The notes: generated by a model not told the origin, from the sequence alone. Counted from the first letter of the stretch, positions 25,228 through 38,882 are shown. The stretch is DNA of 64,000 bases from Polytrichum commune (GCA_950295325.1 OX485805.1:51856758-51920757); one strand, 5' to 3'. Program-made: numbers and translations.

Positions 25228-26331
25228 GGAATATATAGAATATACCCCAATTTAATAAAGGAAAACCGGAAGATGTCAATAACATGTAACCAGTTGGACT
25301 TGCAAACATTAGGATATCAACCGATTATGTCCAAAAATCTCCTCGATTACTGATGTGGAGGGAGCCAAAAGGCATAGTAATTGGTGTAATGCCCCTCCCC
25401 ACCTGACTTTACCAAATAACCAAATTCTTTCCTAAAAACTGGGTAAAGCTCCCTCGGTTATAGCGGAGGCGTCCGGCTATCCCAATGCACCTACAAGAAC
25501 TTGCTCCGGAGATTTTTGAGTAGGTTTTAGTTAAGTAGCTTTCACACATGGTCATTGTTTTATCTACCAAGCCATGAATGTTGCATAGTTTTTGTCCCCT
25601 CCCCAAATCCCTTAAATTACTACTCATCTATCTTGCCATCGGTTTTTGTCACGGGGAGGTCACTCCATTGTCAAGTTGAACACCATGTGTGAACAAAGTT
25701 TGCTACCCCTATATTACATGCCATAGATAATTTTAAAGATGTTTTTTCTACATATACATAACCATTGATAGTATCTTTTGTAATCTTTTTTGATAATTTT
25801 AGTCATCTTCAATTTTTTAGTTCAATTCTGCGTCATTCTAGTTAGAAACAATATGTTTTAATATGAAAAAAACAAATCATCAAATTTAAATACCGTTTTT
25901 ACTATGTAATAGGTACCATGTACATCTACTCATGAATTTTTTTTTGATAAAAGTTTGACTCATTTTGGTGATGCTTTATGTAAAAAGTAAGATTTTTACA
26001 TGTAAAGTGTTTGCATGTAGTTGTTCAACTTTACAATGAAGTGACCTCCACGTGGTTTTTGTTGATGTCTCTCATGCCCTCATAGCTAAGACTAAAAGCA
26101 ACCAATCACAAGAGCGGGAGGCGACACTTTTAAAGGTCCTACATTCTTGCCTCATGTCTAAGGACCGATGGGAGGGTTGGTGCTTGAGGCTTAAAACTTC
26201 TACTTGTAAACCATGCCACATCATTTGCCAACTAGACTCGGTACTAGATAATGTCAATGGTGTGAAGGTTGTGTTTTTAGAACTAACTTTTAGGCTTAGC
26301 TAAAGTTAGGTGGGGAGGGGGCATAACTTAG
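25228..26331. other. Gene-free interval
   Basis: AT-rich sequence without recognised genes. The open frame at 26052-26303 has no recognisable domain. Confidence 0.45.
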
Positions 26332-27522
26332 GGCAGACATTAAACACCCCTGTAGAAACTTCCGGGGGTCTCAGATCCGGGCGGGGGCAACCCTCTCAAG
26401 AAATTTTTGAACCCGACCGAAAACTATTGCCCGCCCCGCCCAATTTTGGAAAAAACATTGCCCTTGCATTTTTGAAGGTTGCTTGACTACAAATCCCATA
26501 TTGAGTGCACTTCACCTTCAAGGTCCAAAATCCACTATATATGTTCACTTCCACCGAGTAAATAACAATTGATTGGGATTTCATTATCAAAGTGAAACTG
26601 CCAATAAAGCATGTAATTGACTTGGAAGTCAAAAATATTACAAAACCCTCACTAGCACTGAGGTTATAATTTTTGTGACTTACAATTTAAAATTGTCTTT
26701 GTCATTCTGAAATGACACTTAAATAAGTGTTTTGATTTAGTATGTATATTCTATAATATTTTAGGTAATGTCGTCTATTTTCACATGTATTCATACGCAT
26801 CCATTAATCAATTAACTGCAATTAATCAATTATTAGAATGAATTCACCGGAATTAATTCCAGAAACTAATAATTAGAATTATTTAACTGGAATTAATTTC
26901 AAAAATAAATTACAGTAAGTACATTATATAATAAATTAGATTGACTTGATTTGGTAAGAATACTTTCTAATTTATTTGGGATTAATTAGGAACAATCAAG
27001 AATAATTAGACTTAATTACATTCAATCACACTTAATTAGTTTGAATGCATATGAATACATGTGAAAGTAGACGACATTACCTAAAATATCAGAAAATATA
27101 CATACTAAATCAACACACTAATTCAAGTGTCATTTTAGAATGACAAAGACAATTTCAAATTGTAAGTCACAAAAATTATAACCTCAGTGCTAGTGAGTGT
27201 TTTATAATATTTTTGACTTCCAAATCAATTACAAGCTTTATAGGCATTTTCACTTTGATAATAAAATCTCAATCAATTGTTTATTTACTCAATGAAAGTG
27301 AACAATGAAAATCTTTATTGGATTTTGGACTTTGAAAGAGAAGTGCACTCAATATGGGATTTGTAGTCAAGCGGCCTTCAAAAATGCAAGGGCAATGTTT
27401 TTTTCGAAGTTGGGCAGGGCGGGCAACAATTTTTGGTGGGGTTCGAAAATGTCTCGGGAGGGCTGCCCCCCGCCCGGAGCTGACACCCCCGAAAGTTCGT
27501 ACGGGGGTGTTTAATGACTGCC
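26332..27522. mobile_element. Foldback Mutator-like (MULE) non-autonomous element, 1.2 kb
   Basis: The termini are 'ggcagacattaaacacccc' (left) and, read inward from the right, 'ggcagtcattaaacaccccc'. The inverted arms are several hundred bases each and cover most of the element, leaving a short AT-rich centre. Flanking 9-mers 'ataacttag' (26323-26331) and 'ataatgtag' (27523-27531) match at 7 of 9, consistent with an aged 9-bp MULE target duplication. There is no transposase. The inner arm sequence is related to that of the 36267-38882 element. Confidence 0.75.
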
Positions 27523-29247
27523 ATAATGTAGATAGGGTACTTCTCCTTCTGACAAAAGAAGGGCCTTTTCCACATGAGACTCATGTGTCAAAACGTGTCA
27601 GAACTCAACAATCTGTCATTGATTCGGCTATGAGCATTTTGGTGTCACACGCATCATACCTACAAAGCGGACATGTTGCTGGGGATGTTGATACCAGAGT
27701 TCGGGAAGTTTTTGAAGCCTTAGTGGCTAATTGCCGGTAGTTGCTACGAAGGGTCGGATTTTTTCCAATTTACATCGGCAAGAGCCGGTCTTTTGTAAAA
27801 TCAATCGGCCAATTGCCTATATTTTCATATTTTCATTGGCCAATATCCGATTAAATGGAATTCATATCGGCACTAATTGTTTAAAAAAATGTATGAAAAG
27901 TTATTAGAAATCATTTCTTAGTACAAAATCTTGAATAAGTGAAAAGAAAGGCATGTTCAAAACTTTAAATTTGAAGAGTTAATATCCTTGGCAGGAATTG
28001 AACCTAGCAATGCCTTCACCGCTTGAAGGCCAAGGGTCCCCTAATTCTTCATAGAAGCAATTGGATTTGGTCATGGAAAGGTTGCATAATTCAAAAAGTT
28101 TAAGGTTTAGGGTACTTCCTCAAGTGCATCATTAGATGCCCCAGACAAATAGCGCTCTGGATGCTTCCGACTGAAATACGGTAACTCACAAGAAGAATCG
28201 GCTACATTTCCGGGACATTTTCTGGTCCATCGGCTAATTGCCAGAGGATTGAAATTACAGTCGGATTGCCATCCGATGGTTGGAAATTTGGACCGGCCAT
28301 GAGGGAAAATCCATCGGCTGCTAATGAACTAGCCGTCGGTTTTCCCCGAACATAGGTTGATACCCAGCAACACATGGTCTATACCGGAAATTTGTTCCAG
28401 TCCGACCACCAATATCCATTCGCCAGGAAGCTCCGCTAGAAGTTTGAACCCATTTCCCATCCAGTGAATGACTCTACGCTACAGTCGAGTAGATCCCAGC
28501 TTCTGGATTGCTGAACTTACACGAATGCGTTTTGACTGCGTTAATGTCACAAATGTGGCACTTTTTCGCAGTGGAAACTTAGAAGTTAGAATGTCACAAA
28601 GTTAACAAACGAATATAACATTAAACCCACTGGATTCCAGTTAGTGTCAGTTAGTGATCCCACTGATGATCAGTATAGATGCTGACAGCCAGGATTACAA
28701 GAGCGGGGTTATAAGAGAAGGATCGAAAACCTATGATCACTGACGTGCAGTGATAACACACGGCAACGCCGTGGCGTGAGAATGGTGGCACTAGGGAGGG
28801 TAAAGTGACAGAAGTTTCTTGTCAGATTCTTTTGGTGTTCTAGGGATATAGGCTAGGTTAGGAATCAGGGTGCTGATAATGCACACCGGTTTTGGTGTGG
28901 CATCTGAGTTGGATTGCATCGCAAATCTATGCTATGCATGCTTTATACCATTCCGCAATGACAAATTAGTACTTTCACATTAACATACCACTCTAGTTTT
29001 CACCAACTCAGTGATCCTGATGTTCACTGTTGCAGGCCAGCAATCGGCTTGGGGTTCTTGGCGAACCATTCTCATTTGTACGCAGCAGAACAGTCCCAAG
29101 TCTTCCCAAACCACGATAAATACATCCCTGTTTCACATAGTTTGCATCCATTGGTCTCAGGGCGAGATGCACTTAGAAGCTGCGATACTCCGATCAGTTA
29201 CAACGGTAAGTTCGGCGTCTGATCGATCTGGAACGTAGTGATCGACA
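27523..29247. other. Intergenic DNA and probable P450 promoter/leader
   Basis: 27725-28360 is rich in 'atcggc'/'gccgat' phrases and is probably an unclassified repeat. A minus-strand segment near 27990-28050 has a B-box-like 'ggttcaattcc' but no credible tRNA fold. A TATA-like 'ttataagaga' near 28709 is a possible core promoter for the P450. Confidence 0.4.
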
Positions 29248-32200
29248 ATGAATTCCTCGATGGTAGCCCAGGATGTAATAAGCATGTTCGTCGATCATGG
29301 CTTTGGTCACCTTGCACTCAACTACGCAACCACAATATTGGCTGCCCTTGGAGCTTGGCTATGGTGCTACCGATGGTTTCAACGCAACACAACCGGACCC
29401 AAAGCGTGGCCACTTGTGGGCGCATTGCCAGCAATCCAACGCAACTGGGGTAATCTGCATGAGTACCTCACCGGCTTCTTCAGCGAGTCGACCCGCACAG
29501 TAATTCTGCCCCTCGGTGGATCCACTGGAGTTTTGACAACTGATCCTGAATCCGTTGAATATATCCTGCAGACCAACTTCTCCAACTACCCAAAGGTTTC
29601 CCAACCAAATTCCTGCAACGCACTGTGAATATTGTGTCCTTTGATTTAGTAGCTTTGTAGTGCCTCAAGTTTCATGTAATTATGCCCTACTACGGGAGAT
29701 TCAAATTCATTGATAAGTTCTTGTCTTGTGAATTCTTGAATCGAATTAAAGATTCTGTAGTTCCATTCTGTGGGGTTTCTTAGATTGCAGCTCGCTTAGA
29801 ATCTAGTACCTGACGTAATAGTTACTGAAATGTGCGGTATTTTCGATGCTGTGATCGATCAGGGACCCATAAACGCCGCCATCAATGAGGAGATGTTTGG
29901 ACACGGAATTTTCAACGTAGACGGGGACGAATGGAAGCAACAGCGGCGCGTGGCAGCTTCAGAATTCGCCTCTGCAAAACTACGCGATTTTAGTACCAAC
30001 GTGTTCAAGGAGTACGCTGTGAGGCTGGCCTTCATACTCGAAGACTTTCATCGATCTCAGCCTCCTCAATCCTGCGATCTGCAGGTACTAAACTTTTTTA
30101 AAAAAAATCGACGAACTTACACCCTCAGTAAAACCACCTTCTTCTTCTATCCTAAATTATGGGAATTTAAAATCCACTCGCCTACATTTGATTATCTAAT
30201 TACCATCAAACTCAACGAACCTCAAAATAAGCTTGATGAGATTGCACCTGCTACTTTGATTAGCCGGCGAGCATATTAAGAAAAGCTAATGTCACTTGGC
30301 ACCCAAAATTGCTTGCTACATGAGTATTCTCTTGACACACATGTAGGTATAGAACTGGCAATTATGAGAGCTTCACCTCGAAGCAAGCACTATTTGGGGA
30401 AAGGATTCCCAAGAAATACGGCAAAATGGTTGAAATTTGGCATCTCCTTAGGGGCATTACGCTTTGGACCATTTGAATCAAATGCAATGACAAAGTTTTC
30501 AATCATGAATAGTGGCATGAGTCTAAGGTCAAGAATTGGATTTGGGACGAACCCATCATTTACGCCATGGCGGCTTGGAATCGAGTGATTGAACAAATCA
30601 AGATTAACAATTCTTCCGCGGTGGCCATGCTCCAAGGTTTTGACAAAACTTGGGGTGCTAGGAACGTTCTTTGTAGGAGGCAAAATCTACATATTGAGTG
30701 GAATTGGAAAAAACAACGTAGATAGGTGGTCAAGGCCTCCTTCGAGGCGGTCGTGGTGGTTTGCAGGTTGTCCTTGGGAGGTCTTGGGTTGGGGGGTCCG
30801 GTGGGTTATCCTTAATGGGAGTGGGTTGTTGGTTCTTTTACGTGGCAGTGTTTGCGCCAAGGTGAGGGCGCGTTTTCCTGGTTTGAATTCATTTTGGTGT
30901 TGGCTGTGTGGGCCTTCTGTCTCAATCAAAAAGAGAAAGAAAAAGACACACATGTAGGTTGTCTATCTTTTCTCAGAGTCTAAAACAGAAAAGCAATTCC
31001 TTGGTCAATCATATTTGAAGAACTGTGAAATTAGGATCTGTTCATGCGTACGACACTGGACACAACATGTCGGTTGGGGTTCGGAGTCGACCTGGGCTGC
31101 CTATCACCGGGGCTTCCGAAGCTTCCCTTTTCTGTGAGCTTCGAGAATACCAACGCCGCCTCCTTTCGCCGCTTTGTTGATCCGCTATGGCGAGTGAAGC
31201 GGATCCTGCAAGTCGGCAGGGAAAAAATCCTCAAGGAGTCTCTGAAGGTGATGGATGAGTTCACTTACCATATCATCAAAACCCGGAAGGCCGAGACGTC
31301 TGCTTCGACACAGTTGACAGGCAACCAAAAGGTATATTATCTTCACCACACCTTCAAGTACGTTTATGGAGGTCTTTTGCTAGGATATTGCTACATATCA
31401 CATAATTGTAGGCCTGCTAGCGACGTTTCGATTTGTATATGTTGCTCAACATCTGGCCAAATATGCTATGAATGTATTACCCGATCTAAACCCAACCTCC
31501 TACTAGAGGCGTGAGTAGCACCCCCTTAACGAATCGACTCCAAAACATCTTAAGGTCGAATTTGATGTAGTGGCGTACTAGTGACGGCAGATACAGCATA
31601 GCAAATGCCGTGGAATAGGGGGTTTGGTAGTTTGAGAGGCAGGGATATCGATTGACTCCTGGGATGAGGGAAATGATTGGGTGGACAACGGGATCACAGA
31701 GTCTTCATTAAGAGGTCATTAAGTGACGGTAGATTACTTGCAGTTGAAAGAAAATGTTAATTCACATGATCACATGCCTGCTTCGCCATTCTGTATGGTG
31801 TACCGGCCATAGCTTAGGATGCATTTTCTGTCCTCCGGGGTTCTGAAATCCCTTGATCTTTGAAGGAAACGAGACAGAAGGATGAACAAGACCTTCTCTC
31901 AAGATTTACGAAGTTGAGCATAGAAGGGAAAAATAAATTCAATGACAGGGCCCTTCGCGACATTATCCTTAATTTCATCGTAGCAGGCAGAGATACTTCG
32001 GCGGTAGCGATGTCATGGTTCTTCTACATGTTGTGCTGTCATCCAGAAGTGACTGTCAAGATCCGTGAAGAGCTAAATTCACTCGAAAGGCAACAAATCA
32101 CTCCAGGTATAAGATGCCACCTACCTTGTCATTACAGATGAGCGAGCCGCATTCCTGAGCTTGTTTTTCACTTTTATTCGCTGTCCAGCTCCCTTAATCT

Positions 32201-33338
32201 TTCCAAGAATCTCGGCTCTACAAGAAAGTAATAGAATCTCAACAAAAGATCCTCAGTTCCATTACTGTGTGCGGCTTAGTATAATAACTAAAGTTTCTCA
32301 CTGGATGATGGATGTCTACGATGCAGAAGAGCATGTGCACCAGCCGAGAGATAAGGAGATGCAAGCATTCGCAGAGCTCCTAACCTACGAGAACCTCGGA
32401 ACTTTGAATTATCTTCACGCTGCATTGACAGAGACGATGCGGCTCTATCCACCCGTGCCCCTTGTAATACTCTCCACCTCCGTAAACTAAATAAGAATTC
32501 CTGGAATCAATTAATTCTGTGCTCCACAATTTTCATAATGATTTGATTTCTTGGTCTATGAGTTTATACGTTGCATTGGCCCAATGAAATCGGCCATGAA
32601 AGGCGACTCAACGAAATGTGCTTGACGTTGCCTCCACTTGAAAATGATTCAACTGTTGGAAGTCTTTCTGTCAACCGGACAGGATGGAAAATTTGCGGTA
32701 GCTGATGATTTGTTGCCTGATGGTACGAAAGTGAGAAGAGGTAACATAGTTGCTTTCTATGCCTACGCCATGGGCCGCATGGAGTATCTATGGGGACCTG
32801 ACGCTCTTGAATTTAAGCCTGACCGGTGGCTTCGTGACGGAGTTTTCCAACCTGCGTCGCTTTTCAAATTCACAGCCTTCCAAGTAAGTCGATCAGCCGC
32901 TCGTAACCTAACAAGAAAAGCTATCTCCGCATGCATCTATTCACCACTATAAGTTGAATAAAACATTCTGAGGATGAGCACGTACTGCATGTGTCACACA
33001 CAGGAATTCTATTTCCACATGTATTTAGTTCCTCCCACTAAGTCAGGTAAATTAGTCTGAGGATGAGCACTAGAGGCATACATACGAATTCCATTTGCGG
33101 CAGCATGGAACATATTGAGGACTCATGATGGTTGTTGGATTGTCTGTAGGCTGGACCACGCTTGTGCCTCGGCAAGGACTCGGCTTACGTGCAAATGAAG
33201 CTGACCGCTGCCTTACTCGTCCGCTTCTTTGATGTGCACTTGACCCCTGGCCACCGTGTGCACTACCGCACAATGCTCCTCCTCACTATGGTCGATGGCC
33301 TGAAGGTCACAGTTACACCACTGTCAGAAAACTTGTAA
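29248..33338 (+). CDS. CYP704: Cytochrome P450, CYP704-like (7 exons)
   Basis: Exons with consistent phases: 29248-29595, 29863-30084, 31035-31331, 31866-32106, 32327-32463, 32683-32883, 33150-33338; total 544 aa, normal for a plant P450. An N-terminal membrane anchor (about 23-42) is followed by 'TGPKAWPLVGALP'. The segment 'GIFNVDGDEWKQQRR' and a following 'LRDFST' are typical of CYP704. The I-helix 'AGRDTS' is at 329-334, the ExxR motif 'ETMR' at 405-408, and the haem loop 'FQAGPRLCLG' has Cys488. All key residues are present, so this looks like a functional gene. Characterised CYP704B enzymes are ER-bound fatty-acid omega-hydroxylases that supply sporopollenin and cutin precursors. That role here is inferred from family only. 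Intron 2 carries a LINE insertion. Confidence 0.9.
30349..30944 (+). mobile_element. 5'-truncated LINE in P450 intron 2
   Basis: Perfect 15-base direct repeats 'gacacacatgtaggt' flank it (30334-30348 and 30945-30959). The 3' end is A-rich. On the + strand, the frame ending at 30725 matches the C-terminal tail of plant LINE reverse-transcriptase proteins ('IWHLLRGITLWTI', then 'GFDKTWGARNVLCRR'). It has two in-frame stops, so it is dead. The insertion is in the sense orientation of the host gene. Confidence 0.85.
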
Positions 33339-34347
33339 AGCGTTCGACAGTCACATACATGCACGTCAAACAAGTTGACGGCATGATAGAGAAACGTATC
33401 GAAGATGGCACGCAACCAGATAGATGTAAATTTTCTTCTTTCATTAGACTGCCTGTCTGACTCTAGAGTTTAAATCATTGCATCCGATTTATTGACATAT
33501 CATTGCAAGACATTCTCATATATCGACAGTTCTATATGAAGAAACACAAGCCTACGATAGAAAGTGTGCAGATGATTTCCAAACGAACAATGGTTCATTA
33601 CATACAAGTGAGCCCGGCCATGAGCTTGACTAGCCTACCTAGAAGACTGTTTTTACTTATGAGCTTGACTAACTAATCTAGAAGACTGTTCCTAATTAAA
33701 TGCCCACTTAGGATGAGCGGCTAACACTAATGAACTTACTAGATTCTCCTATGTGACTATTGACTATAGAAAGAGTGAAGACCGTGCCACATATCTTGAG
33801 ATTTCTAAACCTCCTCTCGTTCGTGACGAAGACTTAGAACGCCTTCAAATTTGTGATAGTGGTCATGGAAAGGGTTGAAATGGAATTAAGCCTTTCCATC
33901 ATCATCAAGCTACCTATCTATGTTGCAAATACCGAGTCTCCTTCCAATCCAGTGTCTTGTCCAAATTTCTATGGTCTATAGAAGGAGTCAATGTTTTCTT
34001 ATGAATAAATTCATTTTGTGATCCATTCTCGGGGGGGGGGGGGGGTAGTCATTGGTTGGAGTAGCAATATACGTGCGAACAAATGATAGGGTATTTTAAA
34101 AACATGGGGGCAAAATTTTATAATTGGACTTAAGAGTAATATAGGGTATCAAAAATGGCACTGGACATCTTTAAAGTACTATAGGGTATGGAATAATAGG
34201 AAATTTGGAATTATAAGTAATGCAAGCCATTTTTTTATTAACCCAAAGTAGAAATTTACATAATGATAGCATGTGAAAAAAAGAAGAGAATTGAAAGTAA
34301 TACCCCCCTATAAAATAGTGGTTGTTTGCACCTATATCCTTAACTTT
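33339..34347. other. P450 3' flank and probable Copia LTR remnant
   Basis: 33339 to about 33600 should hold the P450 3' UTR. A G-run of about 16 lies at 34029-34046. The ~300 bases just before 34348 are probably the 3' LTR of the minus-strand Copia, because the polyprotein ends in a G-rich tract followed (minus strand) by 'tgttagaaagtt'. The outer LTR end could not be fixed because no second LTR is present. Confidence 0.4.
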
Positions 34348-36266
34348 CTAACACACTGCCCCCCCCCCCCCGAGGATCCATTCTAATCCAAGTTGAGCTC
34401 TCAATCTTTCGAATGTAATTTTGCCCAACGGTTTAGTAAGGATGTCAGCCAATTGGTCTCTAGTGGAAATATAATCTAGGGTAACTTGGCCCGACTCTAT
34501 TTTTTCTCGAATGAAGTGGTGTCGGACATCCACGTGCTTTGTCTGAGAGTGAAAAACTGGGTTGTGAGCTAACTTTAAACTTCATTGATTGTCCCCAAAA
34601 ATCATTGTTGGAGTTGTATCTTGAAGTACTTGAATTTCTTGGAGTAGTCTGCATAACCATATGGCCTCCTTTGTGCCTTCTGTACGTGCCATATACTCAG
34701 CTTCAGTTGAAGAAAGTGCTACTGTAGTTTGTTTTTTTCTATTCCACGTAATGGGTGTCTCTCCTAACCTAAAAAAATATCCAATAGTAGATTTTCTATC
34801 CTGTAAATCTCCTGCCCAATCTGCATCTGCGTATCCAGTTAAGATATCTAAATCTCCTTGTTTGTAGCACAAACCCAAGTTCTTAGTCCCCTTTAGATAT
34901 CTAAAAACGTGTTTAACTGCTAGCATATGAGGTACTTGAGGTTGGTTCATGTATCTACTGACGATGTTGATTGAGTACGCTATGTCAGGTCTAGACTGAG
35001 TTAAATAGATAAGTTTCCCTACCATTCTTTGATACAATTTTGCATCAACATAGGGTTGCTCCATATCTATTTTAAGCTTAGTCCCTTCCAGCATAGGAGT
35101 GGGGGAAGAATTGCAATCAATGAGTCCAAATTCCTCCAATGTAGTTGTTATGTACCTCCTCTGAGTCATAGTGATTCCATGCTCATGAAATATGAACTCA
35201 ATTCCTAGTGAGTGAATAAGAATTCCTAGGTCGGTCATGGAGAATATTAATTGTTTCTTGATTTCTTCTCGCAACCAATTGATCTTCTCTACATGATCAC
35301 CAGTCATGTAGAGATCATCTACATACAAAATAAGTATAGCTATTCTTCCTCCTTCCTCAAAGTAATAGAGATTGTAGTCAGCATATGATTTTAGCAATCC
35401 TTTCTCACTAAAAAATGAGTCTATCTTACTATACCATGCTCTAGGGGCTTGCTTAAGCCCATAAAAAGCTTTAAGAAGCTTGCATACAAATTCTTCTTTC
35501 CCTGGTACTACATACCCCTCTGGTTGCTCAATGTAAAGATCTTGAATAATGTCTCCGTTAAGAAATGCAGTCACTGCATCCAGATGAAAAAATTTCCACC
35601 CCCTGTGAGCAGCTAGAGCCACTAATGTACGTAGAGTGTTCCATTTAACAATTGGTGCAAAATTTTCTTCAAAGTCCTCCCCTTCTTTTTGCTGGAATCC
35701 TCTAGCTACGAGTCGGGCCTTCAATTTTGCAATATTACCTGCATGATCCCTCTTCACCTTATACACCCATTTGGTCGTAATAGGAGTACGTCATGGAGGC
35801 AAAGGAACTAAATCCCATGTATGATTGTCATAAATTGATTGCATTTCCCGGTCCATAGCTGCTTGCCACCTTGGATGAACAGTAGCCTCGAGAAAGTTTT
35901 GAGGTTCATGAATGAATCAAATGAGATAGGAACATCAGAACATAGCTTCGGGGTAGAGAGAAGGGATGAGACCAAGAAATTGGAGGATGGAGCAATTGTA
36001 ATTGCTCCCACCTCATAATCTGCAAGCCGAGGAGGTGGAATACTAACACGTCCACTTCTGGTTCTAAAGCTAGGAACTGATCCTAGGTTTTATGATAAGT
36101 TTGTTGGTCGAGGCCTTCTGTGATAAGTACGAAGAATGGGGGAGCAAGCAGGAGGAGTGTCTTCCTGATAAATGGGAATCCAAACGTTACATTGGTTGTC
36201 TGGAATAGATTGATATGCAGAGCCTTTAGGATGAGGTGAATCTCCCGATTCTTGGACCTGTTCATT

Positions 36267-38882
36267 GGCAGACGCTAAAGAGACCCCAACGAGCTCTGTC
36301 CGGCGTGACAAACGATGGTGGGGCCCACCACCGCCTCTGCCCCCTGAAACTTTTCGCGTCCCTACCCACGCATTTCGGGCAACGCTGCCCGACATCTCTT
36401 CCCAAATGCTTCTCTTCCTTGATGTCTGCCACTTCAATAAAATAGCAATTGCCTTTTAGCAAAAAAAATTCAAAACCATGGTGTTGTCCTTCACTACAAT
36501 TGTCCTTCAATAGGATTGAAGGCCACTTCTCCATATAACCCATATTGAATGCACTTCATCTTTAAGGTCCAAAATCCAATATATATGTTCACTTCCAGTG
36601 AGTAATTAAGCAATTGATTGGGATTTGCTTTTCAAGGTGAAACCGACAATAAAACATGTAATTAACTTGGAAGTCAAAAATATTACAAAAGCCTCATTAA
36701 CATTAAGGCAATATCTATTGAGATTTACCATTAAAAGGGACATTGTCGTTCTAAAATGGAACTAAAATTAACGTTTCTATTTTTAATATGTTTATTTTAT
36801 AATAATCTAGTTAATACCTTTTATTTCCGCAAGTATTTATATACATTGTCCTTCAGGACCGATTGTCCTTCATCACTTTTGTCTTTCACTGCAATTGTCC
36901 TTCAGGATTCAGTTTTGTCTTTCATGTGTGTTGTCCTTCACAGTAGGATTCACGGCTGCTTCTCCATATAATCCATATTAATTGCACTTCATTTTCAAGG
37001 TCCAAAATTGAATATATATATATATTCACTTCTATTGAATAAATAAGCAATTGATTGGGACTTCATTTTGCGAAGTTAAATCGTCAATAAAATATGTAAT
37101 TAAATTGGAAGTCAAAAACATTTCAAAAGTCTCATTAGCACCAAGGTTGTGTTTATTGTGACTTATTATTGAAAAGAATTTTGTCATTCTAAAATGGAAC
37201 TAAAATTAGTGTTTATTTTTTAGTGTGTTTAATTTAGTTAATATTTTTTACTTTCATACAAGTATTCATACCGTACTATCAATGTGTATGAATGCTTTTA
37301 TGTATCCTAATTAATTATACAATACATATTTGAGTTGGTTTTAATGATAAGATTTTTCTTCATTACTTTTTTTTTCAATTGTTTTAAGCAAATTTATCCT
37401 TCCGTTAGTTTCATAGAAGTTTGTTCTTCAATTAGTTTCATTAAAGGTTTGTTCATTAGTTAATTTTATTAGAAGTTTATCCTTTAATTAGTTTTCATTA
37501 AATGTTTGTGTTTCAGTTAGTTTTATTGAAAGGTTGTCCTTCAATTAGTTTCATTAAAGGTTTTGTCCTTCATTTAGTTTCATTAAAGTTTTGTCCTTCA
37601 GTTAGTTTCATTAAGTTTCGTCCTTCACTTAAGTTTATTATAAGTTAGTTTCTTAAATTAGTTTCATTAAGCTTTGTCCTTCAGTTAGTTTCATTAAAAA
37701 TTTATTTTTTGAATTAGTTTCATTATGTTTTTTCTTTTACTTAGTTTATTATAAGTTTGTTTTTTGAATTAGTCTCATTAAGCTTTATCGTTTAGTTAGT
37801 TTCATTATAAGTTTGTCCTTCAATTAATTTCATTTATGGTTTGTCCTTCAGTTACTTTCATTATAAGTTTATTTCTTAAATTTCTTTCATTAAAGTTTTG
37901 TCCTTTAATTAATTTTATTAAAAAAAATTCTTCATTTAGTTTCATTAGCAATATGTCATTTATTTAGTTTCAGCTTAAGTAGAATTAACTTGACGGTTTA
38001 ACTTCGCAAAAGGAAGTCCCAATCAATTGCTTATTTATTCAATGGAAGTGAATATATATATATATATATATATTCAATTTTGGACCTTGAAAATGAAGTG
38101 CAATTAATATGGATTATATGGAGAAGCAGCCTTGAATCCTACTGTGAAGGACAACACACATGAAGGACAAAACTGAATCCTGAAGGACAATTGCAGTAAA
38201 AGACAGGAGTGATAAAATACAATCGCAGTGAAAGACAAGAGTGATGAAAGACAATCACAGTGAAGGACAAAAGTGATGAAGGACAATCGGTCCCGAAGGA
38301 CAATGTGTATAAATACTTGCGGAAATAAAAGGTATTAACTAGATTATTATAAAATAAACATATTAAAAATAGAAACGTTAATTTTAGTTCCATTTTAGAA
38401 CGACAATGTCCCTTTCAATGGTAAGTCTCAATAGATATTGCCTCAATGTTAATGAGGCTTTTGTAATATTTTTGACTTCCAAGTTAATTACATGTTTTAT
38501 TGTCGGTTTCACCTTGAAAAGCAAATCCCAATCAATTGCTTAATTACTCACTGGAAGTGAACATATATATTGGATTTTGGACCTTGAAGATGAAGTGCAT
38601 TTAATATGGGTTATATGGAGAAGCGGCCTTCAATCCTATTGAAGGACAATTGTAGTGAAGGACAACACCATGATTTTGAATATTTTTTGCTAAAAGACAA
38701 TTGCTATTTTATTGAAGTGGCAGACATCAAGGAAGAGAAGCATTTGGGAAGAGATGTCGGGCAGCGTTGCCCGAAATGCGTGGGTAGGGACGCGAAAAGT
38801 TTCAGGGGGCAGAGGCGGTGGTGGGTCCCACCAGCGTCTGTCACGCCGGACAGAGCTCGTTGGGGTCTCTTTAGCGTCTGCC
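36267..38882. mobile_element. Foldback Mutator-like element, 2.6 kb, inside Copia
   Basis: Perfect 9-bp duplications 'ctgttcatt' at 36258-36266 and 38883-38891 flank 2616 bp. The termini start 'ggcagacgctaaagagaccc' on both strands. The inverted arms are about 820-890 bases each (36267-37085 and 37988-38882), and each arm contains two diverged copies of a ~250-base module. There is no transposase; the short open frames are mirrored arm sequence. The 9-bp duplication with long TIRs points to Mutator superfamily. It shares end motif and inner sequence with 26332-27522. Confidence 0.9.
37330..37965. repeat. Central tandem-repeat array of the MULE
   Basis: Some twenty degenerate units of roughly 25-40 bases, built on 'gtccttcagttagtttcatt', fill the spacer between the arms. 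The inner arms carry related 'tgtccttca' phrases, so the array and arms probably expanded together. Confidence 0.8.

Noticed and set aside
27985-28055. Minus-strand tRNA-like sequence
   Set aside because: Only the B-box is convincing; acceptor and anticodon stems do not pair.
34029-34046. G-run near the Copia end taken as a second polypurine tract
   Set aside because: No LTR start follows it and no matching LTR pair was found; it may be a simple homopolymer.
37330-37965. CRISPR-like array of spaced repeats
   Set aside because: The repeats are degenerate, without unique spacers, lie inside a transposon and the genome is eukaryotic.
36756-38393. Mirrored hydrophobic open frames in the foldback MULE
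   Set aside because: They are the same arm sequence on opposite strands and lack any transposase motif.
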